64,000 nucleotides of DNA from an uncultured Pseudomonadota bacterium (GTDB lineage Bacteria > Pseudomonadota > Alphaproteobacteria > RF32 > CAG-239): the NCBI GenBank assembly GCA_949295025.1, contig CASFJK010000003.1, positions 34,858 to 98,857 on the forward strand. Direction: 5' to 3'. The notes under the pieces were generated by a model. That model saw only the letters and a program-made list of their open reading frames with translations. It did not search any database and was not told the DNA's origin. The stretch's first letter is position 1. Every line of letters starts with the position of its first letter. The position numbers and the translations under genes are program-made. Shown piece by piece: positions 26,767 to 34,540 of the stretch.

Positions 26767-28919
26767 TTGGCGTTAGACTTCTTTCTTTTTTGTTTTAATT
26801 TATTCTTATCTTTAATTTTTTGCTTACGTTGTTTTTTAGGCAACTTTTCTTTCTTTTTCTTTGCCTTCTTTTCCGGCTTTTCTTTTTTCAAGGCTTTCTT
26901 TTGCGCCATTACCTTTTTATAGCCGCCAAAGAATCTGCCTCCCTTTTCAACATAAGAAACACCTTCTTCCGGGTCAATATACTTAAATATCAAGCCACCG
27001 GTTATTGGGCTCGCTTCTAACAAACGGGCTTGCAACTTTTGCCCAAAATGGAAACTCAGACCATAGCGTTGTCCGGTTAAGCTCATATTACTTTCGTTCA
27101 ACACATACATATCCGTCGGCAAGCTTGACATAGGTATCAGCCCTTCTGCACCAATACTTTCAATCTCGGCAAACACACCGGCAGCCGATACACCAGATAC
27201 CTTAACCTCAAAATCTGAGTCTATCATCGGTAGTAAATAATCGGAAACATAACGCGCCATCATCTCTCGTTCGGCATTGGCGGCTCTTCGCTCGGTAACA
27301 CATAAATGCTCGCCGGTTTCTTCAAACGTTTTGATACTCGTTGAATCTTCCAGATCGCCACCTTCAGGCATTTTATAGGCTTTTACCAGCGCACGATGCA
27401 CCAGCAAATCGGCATATCTTCTAATCGGTGAAGTAAAATGCGCATAATCTGTTAATCCCAAACCAAAGTGTCCTAAATTATGTGGAGAATATTTGGCTTG
27501 GCACTGCAATCTTAAAATCAATTCCCCAACACCGGCATTATATCCGCCATCACTGCACATAGCCAAAATCTTGTTAAAATGCTCCGGCTTTAAGGCATTT
27601 ATATCCGGCAGTTTCAAATGCAGATTATGAAGTAAAGGTTCAATGTCTTTCAGCTTTTCTTCTAAAGGTTTTTCATGCACGCGATACATGGTCGGCAGCT
27701 TGCTCTTGCCCAAAGCTTTGGCGGCGCAGACATTGGCTGCTATCATAAACTCTTCTATCATCTTATTTGATTCAAGACTTTCTTCTTTTTCAATAGCTAC
27801 AACCTCGCCTTTATCATTAAAGCGAATCTTATATTCGTTGGTTTCCAAATTGAGGGCGCCGCGTTTTTCTCTTGCCATTTTCAAAGCTAAATACGCACGA
27901 TAAACCGGCTCTATGGTCTTGACATATACTTCTTTTATATTTGCCGATTTTTTTCCCTCTAACGCATTTTGCACTTCTTTATAAGTCAATCTAGCCGCAG
28001 ATTTTATCACGGCACGTTTGAAATCATATTGTATGATATTTCCTTGCTTATCAATATCAATAAAGCAAGCAATGGCGGCGCGTTCTTCTTTGGGGCGCAA
28101 AGAGCACAAATCGTTGCAGAGGATTTCGGGCAACATCGGCACAACTCTGTCCGGCAGATATACCGAATTGCCGCGCTTATAGGCTTCTTTATCCAAAGCT
28201 GTGAACGGGCGAACATAGAAACTGACATCGGCAATGGCAACAATCAACAAAAAGCCATCCGGCGTTGGCATGGCATAAACCGCATCATCAAAATCTTTGG
28301 CATCATCACCATCTATTGTCACCAACGGAATGTTGGTTAAATCTTCGCGCGCTTTTCTATCTAATACAGGTAATATATTCGTGTCTTTGATAACCTCTTT
28401 GGGAAACTCATGCGGAATGTCATACTTATCCAACACCAGCAAAGAAGCAGCTTTTTGTAAAGCAAACGGGCCGTAAGATTTTATCACGCGGGCTTGCTTA
28501 AAGCGTCTGCTACCGCCCAAAGCCACTTTTACAAAGTCACCTTCCTTAAAACTTGAATCATTTTCCAACAGATAAGACATATAGTCTTTTTTCTCTGATG
28601 GTTTGAGATAAAACTTACCTTCTTTTTTCTCAACAATACCATAGATGATTTCATCCGGAATATTTGGATTGCCCAAACGCATAATCGGCTTGGCCATATA
28701 GCAATCTTTGCGTTTACTCAAGTTTGCTAAAAACTTATCACCCATACCCAGAGCCGGTTTGAGGCGCTTGTTCTCTACCACATAAATCGGAATGTTTAAC
28801 GGATTGTCGCTCGGCTCAGACGTTACCGCCATATAATCGCCAAAATCACTCACTCCGGAAATTTCCAACACACAACTTTCGGGCAAATCTTTCTGCTGAT
28901 TTTTGATCTTTCTATTCAT
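26763..28919 (-). CDS. rnr: Ribonuclease R (RNB-family exoribonuclease)
   Basis: A 718-aa 3'-5' exoribonuclease for structured RNA. The RNB core starts at VTIDGDDAKDFDDAVYA (about residues 199-215) with the metal-binding aspartates, and FTSPIRRYADLLVHR is near 500. An S1 domain follows (about 570-655), then a Lys-rich tail of about 45 residues. The N-terminal helix-turn-helix seen in many RNase R proteins is not obvious, so the protein is on the short side. Overlaps xthA by 8 nt. Confidence 0.95.
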   Translation of the reverse strand: MNRKIKNQQKDLPESCVLEISGVSDFGDYMAVTSEPSDNPLNIPIYVVENKRLKPALGMGDKFLANLSKRKDCYMAKPIMRLGNPNIPDEIIYGIVEKKEGKFYLKPSEKKDYMSYLLENDSSFKEGDFVKVALGGSRRFKQARVIKSYGPFALQKAASLLVLDKYDIPHEFPKEVIKDTNILPVLDRKAREDLTNIPLVTIDGDDAKDFDDAVYAMPTPDGFLLIVAIADVSFYVRPFTALDKEAYKRGNSVYLPDRVVPMLPEILCNDLCSLRPKEERAAIACFIDIDKQGNIIQYDFKRAVIKSAARLTYKEVQNALEGKKSANIKEVYVKTIEPVYRAYLALKMAREKRGALNLETNEYKIRFNDKGEVVAIEKEESLESNKMIEEFMIAANVCAAKALGKSKLPTMYRVHEKPLEEKLKDIEPLLHNLHLKLPDINALKPEHFNKILAMCSDGGYNAGVGELILRLQCQAKYSPHNLGHFGLGLTDYAHFTSPIRRYADLLVHRALVKAYKMPEGGDLEDSTSIKTFEETGEHLCVTERRAANAEREMMARYVSDYLLPMIDSDFEVKVSGVSAAGVFAEIESIGAEGLIPMSSLPTDMYVLNESNMSLTGQRYGLSFHFGQKLQARLLEASPITGGLIFKYIDPEEGVSYVEKGGRFFGGYKKVMAQKKALKKEKPEKKAKKKKEKLPKKQRKQKIKDKNKLKQKRKKSNAK

Positions 28920-29712
28920 ACTTATTTATCTCCGCAATTAACGGGGTATGATCAGATGGTTTGATACCTCGTCTCGGGTTTTTATCGATAGCTACGCTTA
29001 CCAATTTATCGGCCACACTCGGCGATAACAATAAATAGTCTATTCTCAGGCCCGAATCTGCAGCAAAAGCATTGCCGGCATAATCCCAATAGGTATAACC
29101 GACATGATTGGGATAGAGCATGCGATAAGCATCATAATACCCTAAATGCAAAATAGATTTCAAACGGCTTATGACTTCCGGTCGGTATAAGGCATTGCCG
29201 AGAAAGGCTTTTTCATCATAAACATCCAACGCACTCATAATCACATTAAAGTCGCCACCCAATATCACATTCTCTCCGCTTTCAAGCAACTTTTGAGCAT
29301 GATTATACAAAGCATCCATAAAAGCCAATTTATAAACAAATTTGCTTTCATCTTTGCTGTTATTATACGGCGGATTGCCGTTGGGCAGATAAATGGAGGC
29401 AACGCGATATTTTTGTCCTTCGGCCTCAATTTCGGCTTCAATATAACGTGCATGCTCATCGGTAAAATTAGGCAAACCCTCTGCCGCAACTTTTATCTTA
29501 TGGCGGCTTAGGATAGCCACACCGTTATAGCTTTTTTCTCCCAGCATAACGGCATTATACCCTAAAGCGCTTATCTCCAAAAACGGAAAAGCTGCTTTTT
29601 CACATTTGAGCTCTTGTAATAAAACAATGTCTGGTTGCTCGGCTTTGAGCCATGCACTCAAGTTTTCCATACGAGCATTGATTGAATTGACGTTAAAAGT
29701 TGAAATCTTCAT
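28912..29712 (-). CDS. xthA: Exodeoxyribonuclease III
   Basis: A 266-aa AP endonuclease/3' exonuclease of the EEP fold. Motifs in order: STFNVNSINAR (3-13), LLQELKCEK with catalytic Glu, GGDFNV near residue 149, and the C-terminal SDHTPLIAEI with catalytic Asp-His. Acts in base-excision repair. First gene of the xthA-rnr-S41 unit and divergent from dgt (68 nt). Confidence 0.95.
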   Translation of the reverse strand: MKISTFNVNSINARMENLSAWLKAEQPDIVLLQELKCEKAAFPFLEISALGYNAVMLGEKSYNGVAILSRHKIKVAAEGLPNFTDEHARYIEAEIEAEGQKYRVASIYLPNGNPPYNNSKDESKFVYKLAFMDALYNHAQKLLESGENVILGGDFNVIMSALDVYDEKAFLGNALYRPEVISRLKSILHLGYYDAYRMLYPNHVGYTYWDYAGNAFAADSGLRIDYLLLSPSVADKLVSVAIDKNPRRGIKPSDHTPLIAEINKYE

Positions 29713-29780
29713 ATTGTGCCTTTACTTTCTTTTGTTTGGCATTGTATATTAAAAATATATTTTAGCAAAGGGAATTTACA

Positions 29781-30935
29781 ATGGATTTAGCAACTTATGC
29801 CACCAAGCCTGAAGATAGCCGCGGGCGTCTTTATCCGGATTTTACCAATATCATTCGTTCGCCGTTCCAACGCGACCGAGACAGACTTATCCATTCTTCG
29901 GCTTTTCGCCGCTTGGACGGAAAAACACAAGTATTTGCCTACCATGAAGGCAAAAACTATCGTACCCGACTCACCCATAGCATTGAAGTGGCTCAAATCA
30001 CCCGTACCATCTGCAAAAGTCTTAACCTCAATGAAGAATTGGCAGAAGCGCTTGCCCTTGCACATGACCTCGGACATTCTCCTTTTGGGCATGCCGGTGA
30101 ACGCGGTTTGCAAAACTCCATGAAAAAATATGGCGGCTTTGACCATAATATCCATTCCTTAAAAATTATGACCAAGACGGAAATTCACTATCCTGAATTT
30201 GAAGGTCTTAACCTTACTTGGGAAACTCTGGAGGGAACTGTTAAACACAATGGTCCGATTAAAAAAATATCAAACAATTACCTTAAGGAATTTAACCAAA
30301 AGTTTGATTTAGATTTGAAAAATTATCCTTCCTTAGAGGCGCAAGTGGCCTCTTTTGCCGATGATATTGCCTATAACAACCATGATATTGATGATGGTTT
30401 CCGTGCCGGATTTTTCTCAATCAATGACTTGAGAGAACTTCCGTTCATCAATGAAATTTTGACTAAGTTTGAGGCAGAAAATCCTAATGCCGATGACAAT
30501 TTGCGAATCTATTCCGTAACACGAAACATGATTGCCCGCATGATTTTTGACGTGCTTGATAATTCTCGCGAAAACATCAAAAAATATAAAATTCAAACAC
30601 CGCAAGACGTGCGTAAACAGAAATGTTTTATTGTTGATTTTTCTTCAGCCATGCATGAAGAAATTTCACAACTTCATCAATTTTTGAAAAAATATTTCTA
30701 CACCAACACCTCAGTTGCTCGTATGGATATGAAATCGCAACGCATTGTTGAAGAGCTCTTTGCCATATTTACCAATGACTGGATGCTTTTGCCGATGGAT
30801 GTGCGCAAACATCTTGATAAAAACGCAAGCGATGAAAGAATCGCCGATGTGATTTGTGAATATATTGCCAACATGACTGATATGCACGCAATTGAAGAAC
30901 ATAAAAAACTTTATGATCCACATACTCGCTTTTAA
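29781..30935 (+). CDS. dgt: Deoxyguanosinetriphosphate triphosphohydrolase-like protein
   Basis: A 384-aa HD-domain protein that hydrolyses dNTPs to nucleosides and triphosphate. Metal-binding residues: His66 (RLTHSIEV), His95-Asp96 (LAHDLGHSPFGH) and Asp near 194 (ADDIAYNNHD). SD AAAGGG precedes ATG 29781. In many alphaproteobacteria it is followed by argS and then a SPOR gene; argS is missing here and the SPOR gene follows directly after 85 nt. Confidence 0.93.
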   Translation: MDLATYATKPEDSRGRLYPDFTNIIRSPFQRDRDRLIHSSAFRRLDGKTQVFAYHEGKNYRTRLTHSIEVAQITRTICKSLNLNEELAEALALAHDLGHSPFGHAGERGLQNSMKKYGGFDHNIHSLKIMTKTEIHYPEFEGLNLTWETLEGTVKHNGPIKKISNNYLKEFNQKFDLDLKNYPSLEAQVASFADDIAYNNHDIDDGFRAGFFSINDLRELPFINEILTKFEAENPNADDNLRIYSVTRNMIARMIFDVLDNSRENIKKYKIQTPQDVRKQKCFIVDFSSAMHEEISQLHQFLKKYFYTNTSVARMDMKSQRIVEELFAIFTNDWMLLPMDVRKHLDKNASDERIADVICEYIANMTDMHAIEEHKKLYDPHTRF

Positions 30936-30984
30936 GAAAAAGCATATTTGTTAAATGATTATAAAGTTTTTTGTTATAGAATCC

Positions 30985-31007
30985 GTACAAAAGTAAAAGT
31001 TTTGTAC
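30985..31007 (+). promoter_or_regulatory. Perfect inverted repeat GTACAAAA-N7-TTTTGTAC before the SPOR gene
   Basis: 8-bp arms and a 7-nt centre, ending one base before the Shine-Dalgarno AGGAG (31008-31012). In the mRNA the hairpin would stack against the ribosome binding site; as DNA it could be an operator. Confidence 0.45.
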
Positions 31008-31020
31008 AGGAGTGAAGCTT

Positions 31021-32016
31021 ATGTTTCCGGATTTTCCAGATGATAATAAAAATGATGATTTTTTAAATGAATTTCGTCAAAAGATTGCTGAGCAATCTAA
31101 TATTTCTTTTGAAGAAAGAAGAAATGAGTTAAATAAATCTAAAAGTGTGTTTATCGGTGCTGTGTCCGGTGTGGTTTTGGCTGGTATGGTCGGATGGTTT
31201 ATTTTATCTCCACGCTATACGCAAGATGCAAATGTTGAACTTCCGGTCATTCGCAGACCTCAGACTGCCATTAAAGTTCAACCGACAGAACCCGGCGGTA
31301 TGGAGATTTTGAATCAAGATAAATCTGTTTATGATATTTTGGATAAATCTAAAAATGATAAAAAAGTGGTTGAAAATTTGCTTCCTCCGCCAGAAGAGCC
31401 CAAACTTCCGGTTATTGCTCCCAGTGAAAAAATTGCTCCGACCACTGTTGAAGACATTTTAACTCAAACAGAAAAAGAAAATCCGACTGATAAAGTTGCT
31501 CAAGAAGCAGAAAAAATTATCAACATCGCCACAGCGCCTCAACCCAAAGCTGCTCAAGAACCAAAACCAGAAGTTCAAGTCAAATCTTTATCTGAAGCTA
31601 TGAATGAGGCTGAAAAAGTGGTTAAAGCAGAAGAACCTAAAGCTGCTCAAGAAAAGGCTCCGGAAAAAGAACCCGTAAAAATTTCTGTTGAAGACGTTAA
31701 AAGTGTTTATTCTGCTCAAATTAAAGACGGAAAAGTTGTTCCGGCTTCTTCATCCAACAAGATTGTAGCCGGTGTATGGCAAGTTCAATTGATGTCATCA
31801 AACAACAAAGCCGCAGTTGAAAAATCATGGAAGACATTGAGCGGAAAATATAAGATGTTAAATAATCATCCGCATGAGATTGAAACTGCCAATTTAGGTG
31901 ATAAAGGAACTTATTATCGCTTGAAAGCCGGTGCTTTCAGCACACGTGACGGTGCCGATGAACTCTGCAAAGATATTAAAGCTTTGGGCGGAACTTGTAT
32001 TGTGAAGAAAAAATAA
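31021..32016 (+). CDS. SPOR-domain inner-membrane protein
   Basis: A 331-aa bitopic protein: cytoplasmic acidic N-terminus (1-41), one membrane segment (about 42-63), a long Pro/Glu/Lys/Ala-rich periplasmic linker (about 65-240), and a C-terminal SPOR domain (about 250-331: VWQVQLMSSNNKAA ... YYRLKAGAFSTRDGAD). SPOR domains bind denuded septal peptidoglycan, suggesting a cell-division role. The start is ATG 31021, 8 nt after AGGAG; an upstream in-frame GTG at 31012 overlaps that SD. Its stop overlaps the next start (TAATG). Confidence 0.88.
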   Translation: MFPDFPDDNKNDDFLNEFRQKIAEQSNISFEERRNELNKSKSVFIGAVSGVVLAGMVGWFILSPRYTQDANVELPVIRRPQTAIKVQPTEPGGMEILNQDKSVYDILDKSKNDKKVVENLLPPPEEPKLPVIAPSEKIAPTTVEDILTQTEKENPTDKVAQEAEKIINIATAPQPKAAQEPKPEVQVKSLSEAMNEAEKVVKAEEPKAAQEKAPEKEPVKISVEDVKSVYSAQIKDGKVVPASSSNKIVAGVWQVQLMSSNNKAAVEKSWKTLSGKYKMLNNHPHEIETANLGDKGTYYRLKAGAFSTRDGADELCKDIKALGGTCIVKKK

Positions 32017-32678
32017 TGTTAGCTCAAATCTTTGTTATTCTGCTCAATTTTATTCCGATTATATTAGCAATCGTTTTGCATGAGATTGCTCATGGCTATG
32101 CTGCACTCAAGCTCGGTGATAATACGGCTAAACGTTTTGGCAGATTGTCTCTGAATCCGATTAAGCACATAGACTTATTTGGCACAATTATATTGCCGGC
32201 ATTGCTTTATGCTTCCAATGTAGGATTTATTTTTGGTTGGGCTCGTCCCGTGCCGGTAAACTATGCCAAAATCAATACTCGTAAAGATATGGTAATTGTT
32301 GCTTCTGCGGGTATTGTTACAAATATGGCTTTAGCTTTTATCTCTGCGCTTTTACTTTTGTTGATAGATTTTATTCCCTCACCGCTTGTGCATGGTGTGT
32401 TAGAAGTATTTTTTGTAAATATGGTGGTTTATAACATTGTGTTAACCGTATTTAACATTTTGCCTTTTCCTCCGATGGATGGTTCAAAAATCTTCTTTGG
32501 CGGCATTCATAAAGAATGGGCTCAAAGATATATTTCTGCTGACAGAATTGGTTTAACAGCGTTCTTTGCCATTGCAATTGTTTTACCTTTAATCGGCAGC
32601 CTTTTAGGACAAGATTGGAATATTATCGGTTGGTATGTGATGAGTGTTTCTAAGTTTTTTATCACAGCTCTTATCTAG
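32016..32678 (+). CDS. Site-2 protease family (M50) membrane metalloprotease
   Basis: A 220-aa intramembrane protease with zinc motif HEIAH (22-26) in the second half of the first membrane segment and Asp155 in PFPPMDGSK as third ligand. About five membrane segments. It lacks the PDZ domain of RseP, so it belongs to the compact S2P group. ATG 32016 overlaps the SPOR stop by 1 nt; an in-frame TTG upstream is inside the SPOR gene and not needed. It lies between the SPOR gene and nagZ, where I do not expect an S2P gene in most relatives. Confidence 0.87.
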   Translation: MLAQIFVILLNFIPIILAIVLHEIAHGYAALKLGDNTAKRFGRLSLNPIKHIDLFGTIILPALLYASNVGFIFGWARPVPVNYAKINTRKDMVIVASAGIVTNMALAFISALLLLLIDFIPSPLVHGVLEVFFVNMVVYNIVLTVFNILPFPPMDGSKIFFGGIHKEWAQRYISADRIGLTAFFAIAIVLPLIGSLLGQDWNIIGWYVMSVSKFFITALI

Positions 32679-32687
32679 GAAAAAAAG

Positions 32688-33782
32688 ATGGATAAACCTG
32701 TTCTTGCTGCTACGCTTTCTATCTTGGGAACAAAACTTTCCGATGATGAAAAAAAATTGTTTGAACAGTTTAACCCTTTGGGTGTGACCCTTTTTGCAAA
32801 AAACATTGAATCTAAACAACAACTGAAAAAGTTGACCCAAGAAATCAGAGATGTTTGCGGACGCAACGATGTGTTAATTGCCATTGACCAAGAAGGCGGG
32901 CGGGTTCGACGCTTGAGAGAACCAGAGTTCAGAAGTTATGCCTCACAAATTGATTTAGGGAAAACAGAAAAATATTTCGGTTTTGAAAAAACATTAGAAA
33001 CCGTACGCAACCATGCATTGCTTATTGCTCAAGATTTGCTTGAATGCGGAATTAATTGGAATTATGCCCCTTGTTTGGATATTGCGTATCCTGAAACTTC
33101 AGATGTTTTGAAAAGTCGATGCTTTGGTAATGATGAGAAAAAGATTGCTCTTCTTGGCAAAGCAGCCATAGATGCCTATTTAGCTTCAACGATTTGTCCT
33201 TGCATTAAGCATATTCCCGGACATGGGCGCGCAAATGTTGATCCTCACCTACAATTACCAATTTTAGAAAACAGCTTATCTGAATTGAAAAAAGATTTTT
33301 ATCCTTTTAGATTTAATCGTCATGCGCCTGCCGGTATGACAGCACACATCGTTATCAGAGAAGTTGATGATAAACATCCAGTTACACAAAGCAAAATTGC
33401 CATAGATAAAATCATTCGTGGAGAAATTGGCTTTGATGGATTTTTAATTTCAGATTCAATTAATATGAACGCACTTAAAGGAAGCATTTCTGACAGAGCT
33501 CTTGCTTGCCTTGAAGCAGGTTGTGATGCCGTATGCTATTGTTATGGTGATATTGGCGAAATGACTGATTTTTGCAAAAGATGTCCGGTTTTAACGGATA
33601 AGTCGCGGATTAGACTTGCCAAGATTGAAAATATATTTAAAAATAAGCCTCAGATACAAGAATATAATAAACTTGAAGAAGATTATGCACGCGTTTGCGG
33701 AAGCATTGAAAAATATGATGACAAATATGATGCGACCGAAACTTTGCGCCTTATGGAAAAGATAAAGTTACAGGAGAATTGA
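32688..33782 (+). CDS. nagZ: Beta-N-acetylhexosaminidase NagZ (GH3)
   Basis: A 364-aa cytoplasmic GH3 enzyme that removes GlcNAc from anhydro-muropeptides in peptidoglycan recycling. Signature KHIPGHG...DPH near residues 173-187 includes the catalytic His loop; nucleophile Asp is in ISDSINMNAL near 253. AIDQEGGRVRRLR at 65-77. The usual DSH is DPH here. It follows the S2P gene by 9 nt and precedes a small TatA-like gene by 1 nt; scpA and scpB, often found after nagZ in relatives, are absent. Confidence 0.93.
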   Translation: MDKPVLAATLSILGTKLSDDEKKLFEQFNPLGVTLFAKNIESKQQLKKLTQEIRDVCGRNDVLIAIDQEGGRVRRLREPEFRSYASQIDLGKTEKYFGFEKTLETVRNHALLIAQDLLECGINWNYAPCLDIAYPETSDVLKSRCFGNDEKKIALLGKAAIDAYLASTICPCIKHIPGHGRANVDPHLQLPILENSLSELKKDFYPFRFNRHAPAGMTAHIVIREVDDKHPVTQSKIAIDKIIRGEIGFDGFLISDSINMNALKGSISDRALACLEAGCDAVCYCYGDIGEMTDFCKRCPVLTDKSRIRLAKIENIFKNKPQIQEYNKLEEDYARVCGSIEKYDDKYDATETLRLMEKIKLQEN

Positions 33783-33783
33783 T

Positions 33784-33957
33784 ATGTTGGAATGGATTCT
33801 GATTATTGCCGTTTTGGCCGCTATTTTCTTTGCTAAAGATTTGCCCGCAGTGAAAGATAAGGCTGTTGATTTGGGAAAAGTTTTATTGCAAAAAGCAAAA
33901 GAAAAAAAAGACCAAATAGCGGCTGAAAAAAAAGAAAATAAAACAGATAAAGAATAA
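33784..33957 (+). CDS. Small TatA-like membrane protein, 57 aa
   Basis: Read directly: MLEWILIIAVLAAIFFAKDL, then PAVKDKAVDLGK and a Lys-rich charged tail. One N-terminal membrane segment, a short hinge and an amphipathic helix match the TatA/TatE layout (hinge then LPxxxxxLGK), and tatA commonly follows nagZ in alphaproteobacteria. The typical Phe-Gly hinge is replaced by Phe-Ala, and the protein is shorter than TatA, so this may be a divergent or repurposed member. ATG lies 1 nt after the nagZ stop with GGAGAATTGAT upstream; terminator 33958-33988 follows. Confidence 0.65.
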   Translation: MLEWILIIAVLAAIFFAKDLPAVKDKAVDLGKVLLQKAKEKKDQIAAEKKENKTDKE

Positions 33958-33988
33958 ATAAAAAAGGCGTCTTAGACGTCTTTTTTTA
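33958..33988 (+). terminator. Terminator of the SPOR-S2P-nagZ-TatA-like operon
   Basis: AAAAAGGCGTC, loop TTA, GACGTCTTTTT with one G-T wobble, then a T run. Confidence 0.85.
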
Positions 33989-34051
33989 TTTATTATTATT
34001 TTATATGAGAAATCAAATAATTAAATAATTATAGATTCTAATTATTTTTTG

Positions 34052-34060
34052 TGCTATAAA
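34052..34060 (+). promoter_or_regulatory. Extended -10 for the 34095 gene
   Basis: TGCTATAAA, with a perfect TATAAT at 34061-34066 also available. No good -35 for either. SD GGAG lies at about 34084-34087. Confidence 0.35.
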
Positions 34061-34094
34061 TATAATATGTGTTAAGTACCGTTGGAGAATAACA

Positions 34095-34538
34095 ATGAGT
34101 ATATCGTCTACCAGAAAAGTATCAGGCGCTACCTTAACAACTAAAAAAAATGATCGCTTATATGCCGTGCAAGGTCAAAGCGATAGTTTTGTTGAGCACA
34201 TTGATACAGCTAATAATGTGTTGATAAAACAAGATTTTGATGAAGGGAATCAAAATCAACAAGGTTATCAACAAGCTAAGAAAGAGCCAGCTGATGAGCC
34301 TGAGTTATCAGGAAATCAGTCGCAGACTTATGTGCCCAGCGCTTTAGAAGCTTTGGCTGCCAGCGGTGTTTATGAAACTTCTGAAAATACTTTACCGAAC
34401 AATATTAGCAAGATTGGGATTTATGGCAACAACCAATCTATGATTTCTCAAGAAGAAAAAGAACGCAAAAGTCAATCTTACCTCAAACATTTTTATGAAA
34501 AAAATGAACCGATTGAGGAAGTGGACAAATTGGTTTGA
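34095..34538 (+). CDS. Hypothetical hydrophilic protein, 147 aa
   Basis: Unrecognised. It is rich in Gln, Asn, Ser and Glu, with no signal peptide, membrane segment or conserved fold visible, and is probably largely disordered until a charged C-terminal helix (about 115-140). A good SD (GGAG) precedes ATG 34095. It is convergent with the molybdopterin/NTP-transferase gene with 2 nt between stops, and I see no hairpin there. Confidence 0.6.
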   Translation: MSISSTRKVSGATLTTKKNDRLYAVQGQSDSFVEHIDTANNVLIKQDFDEGNQNQQGYQQAKKEPADEPELSGNQSQTYVPSALEALAASGVYETSENTLPNNISKIGIYGNNQSMISQEEKERKSQSYLKHFYEKNEPIEEVDKLV

Positions 34539-34540
34539 AT

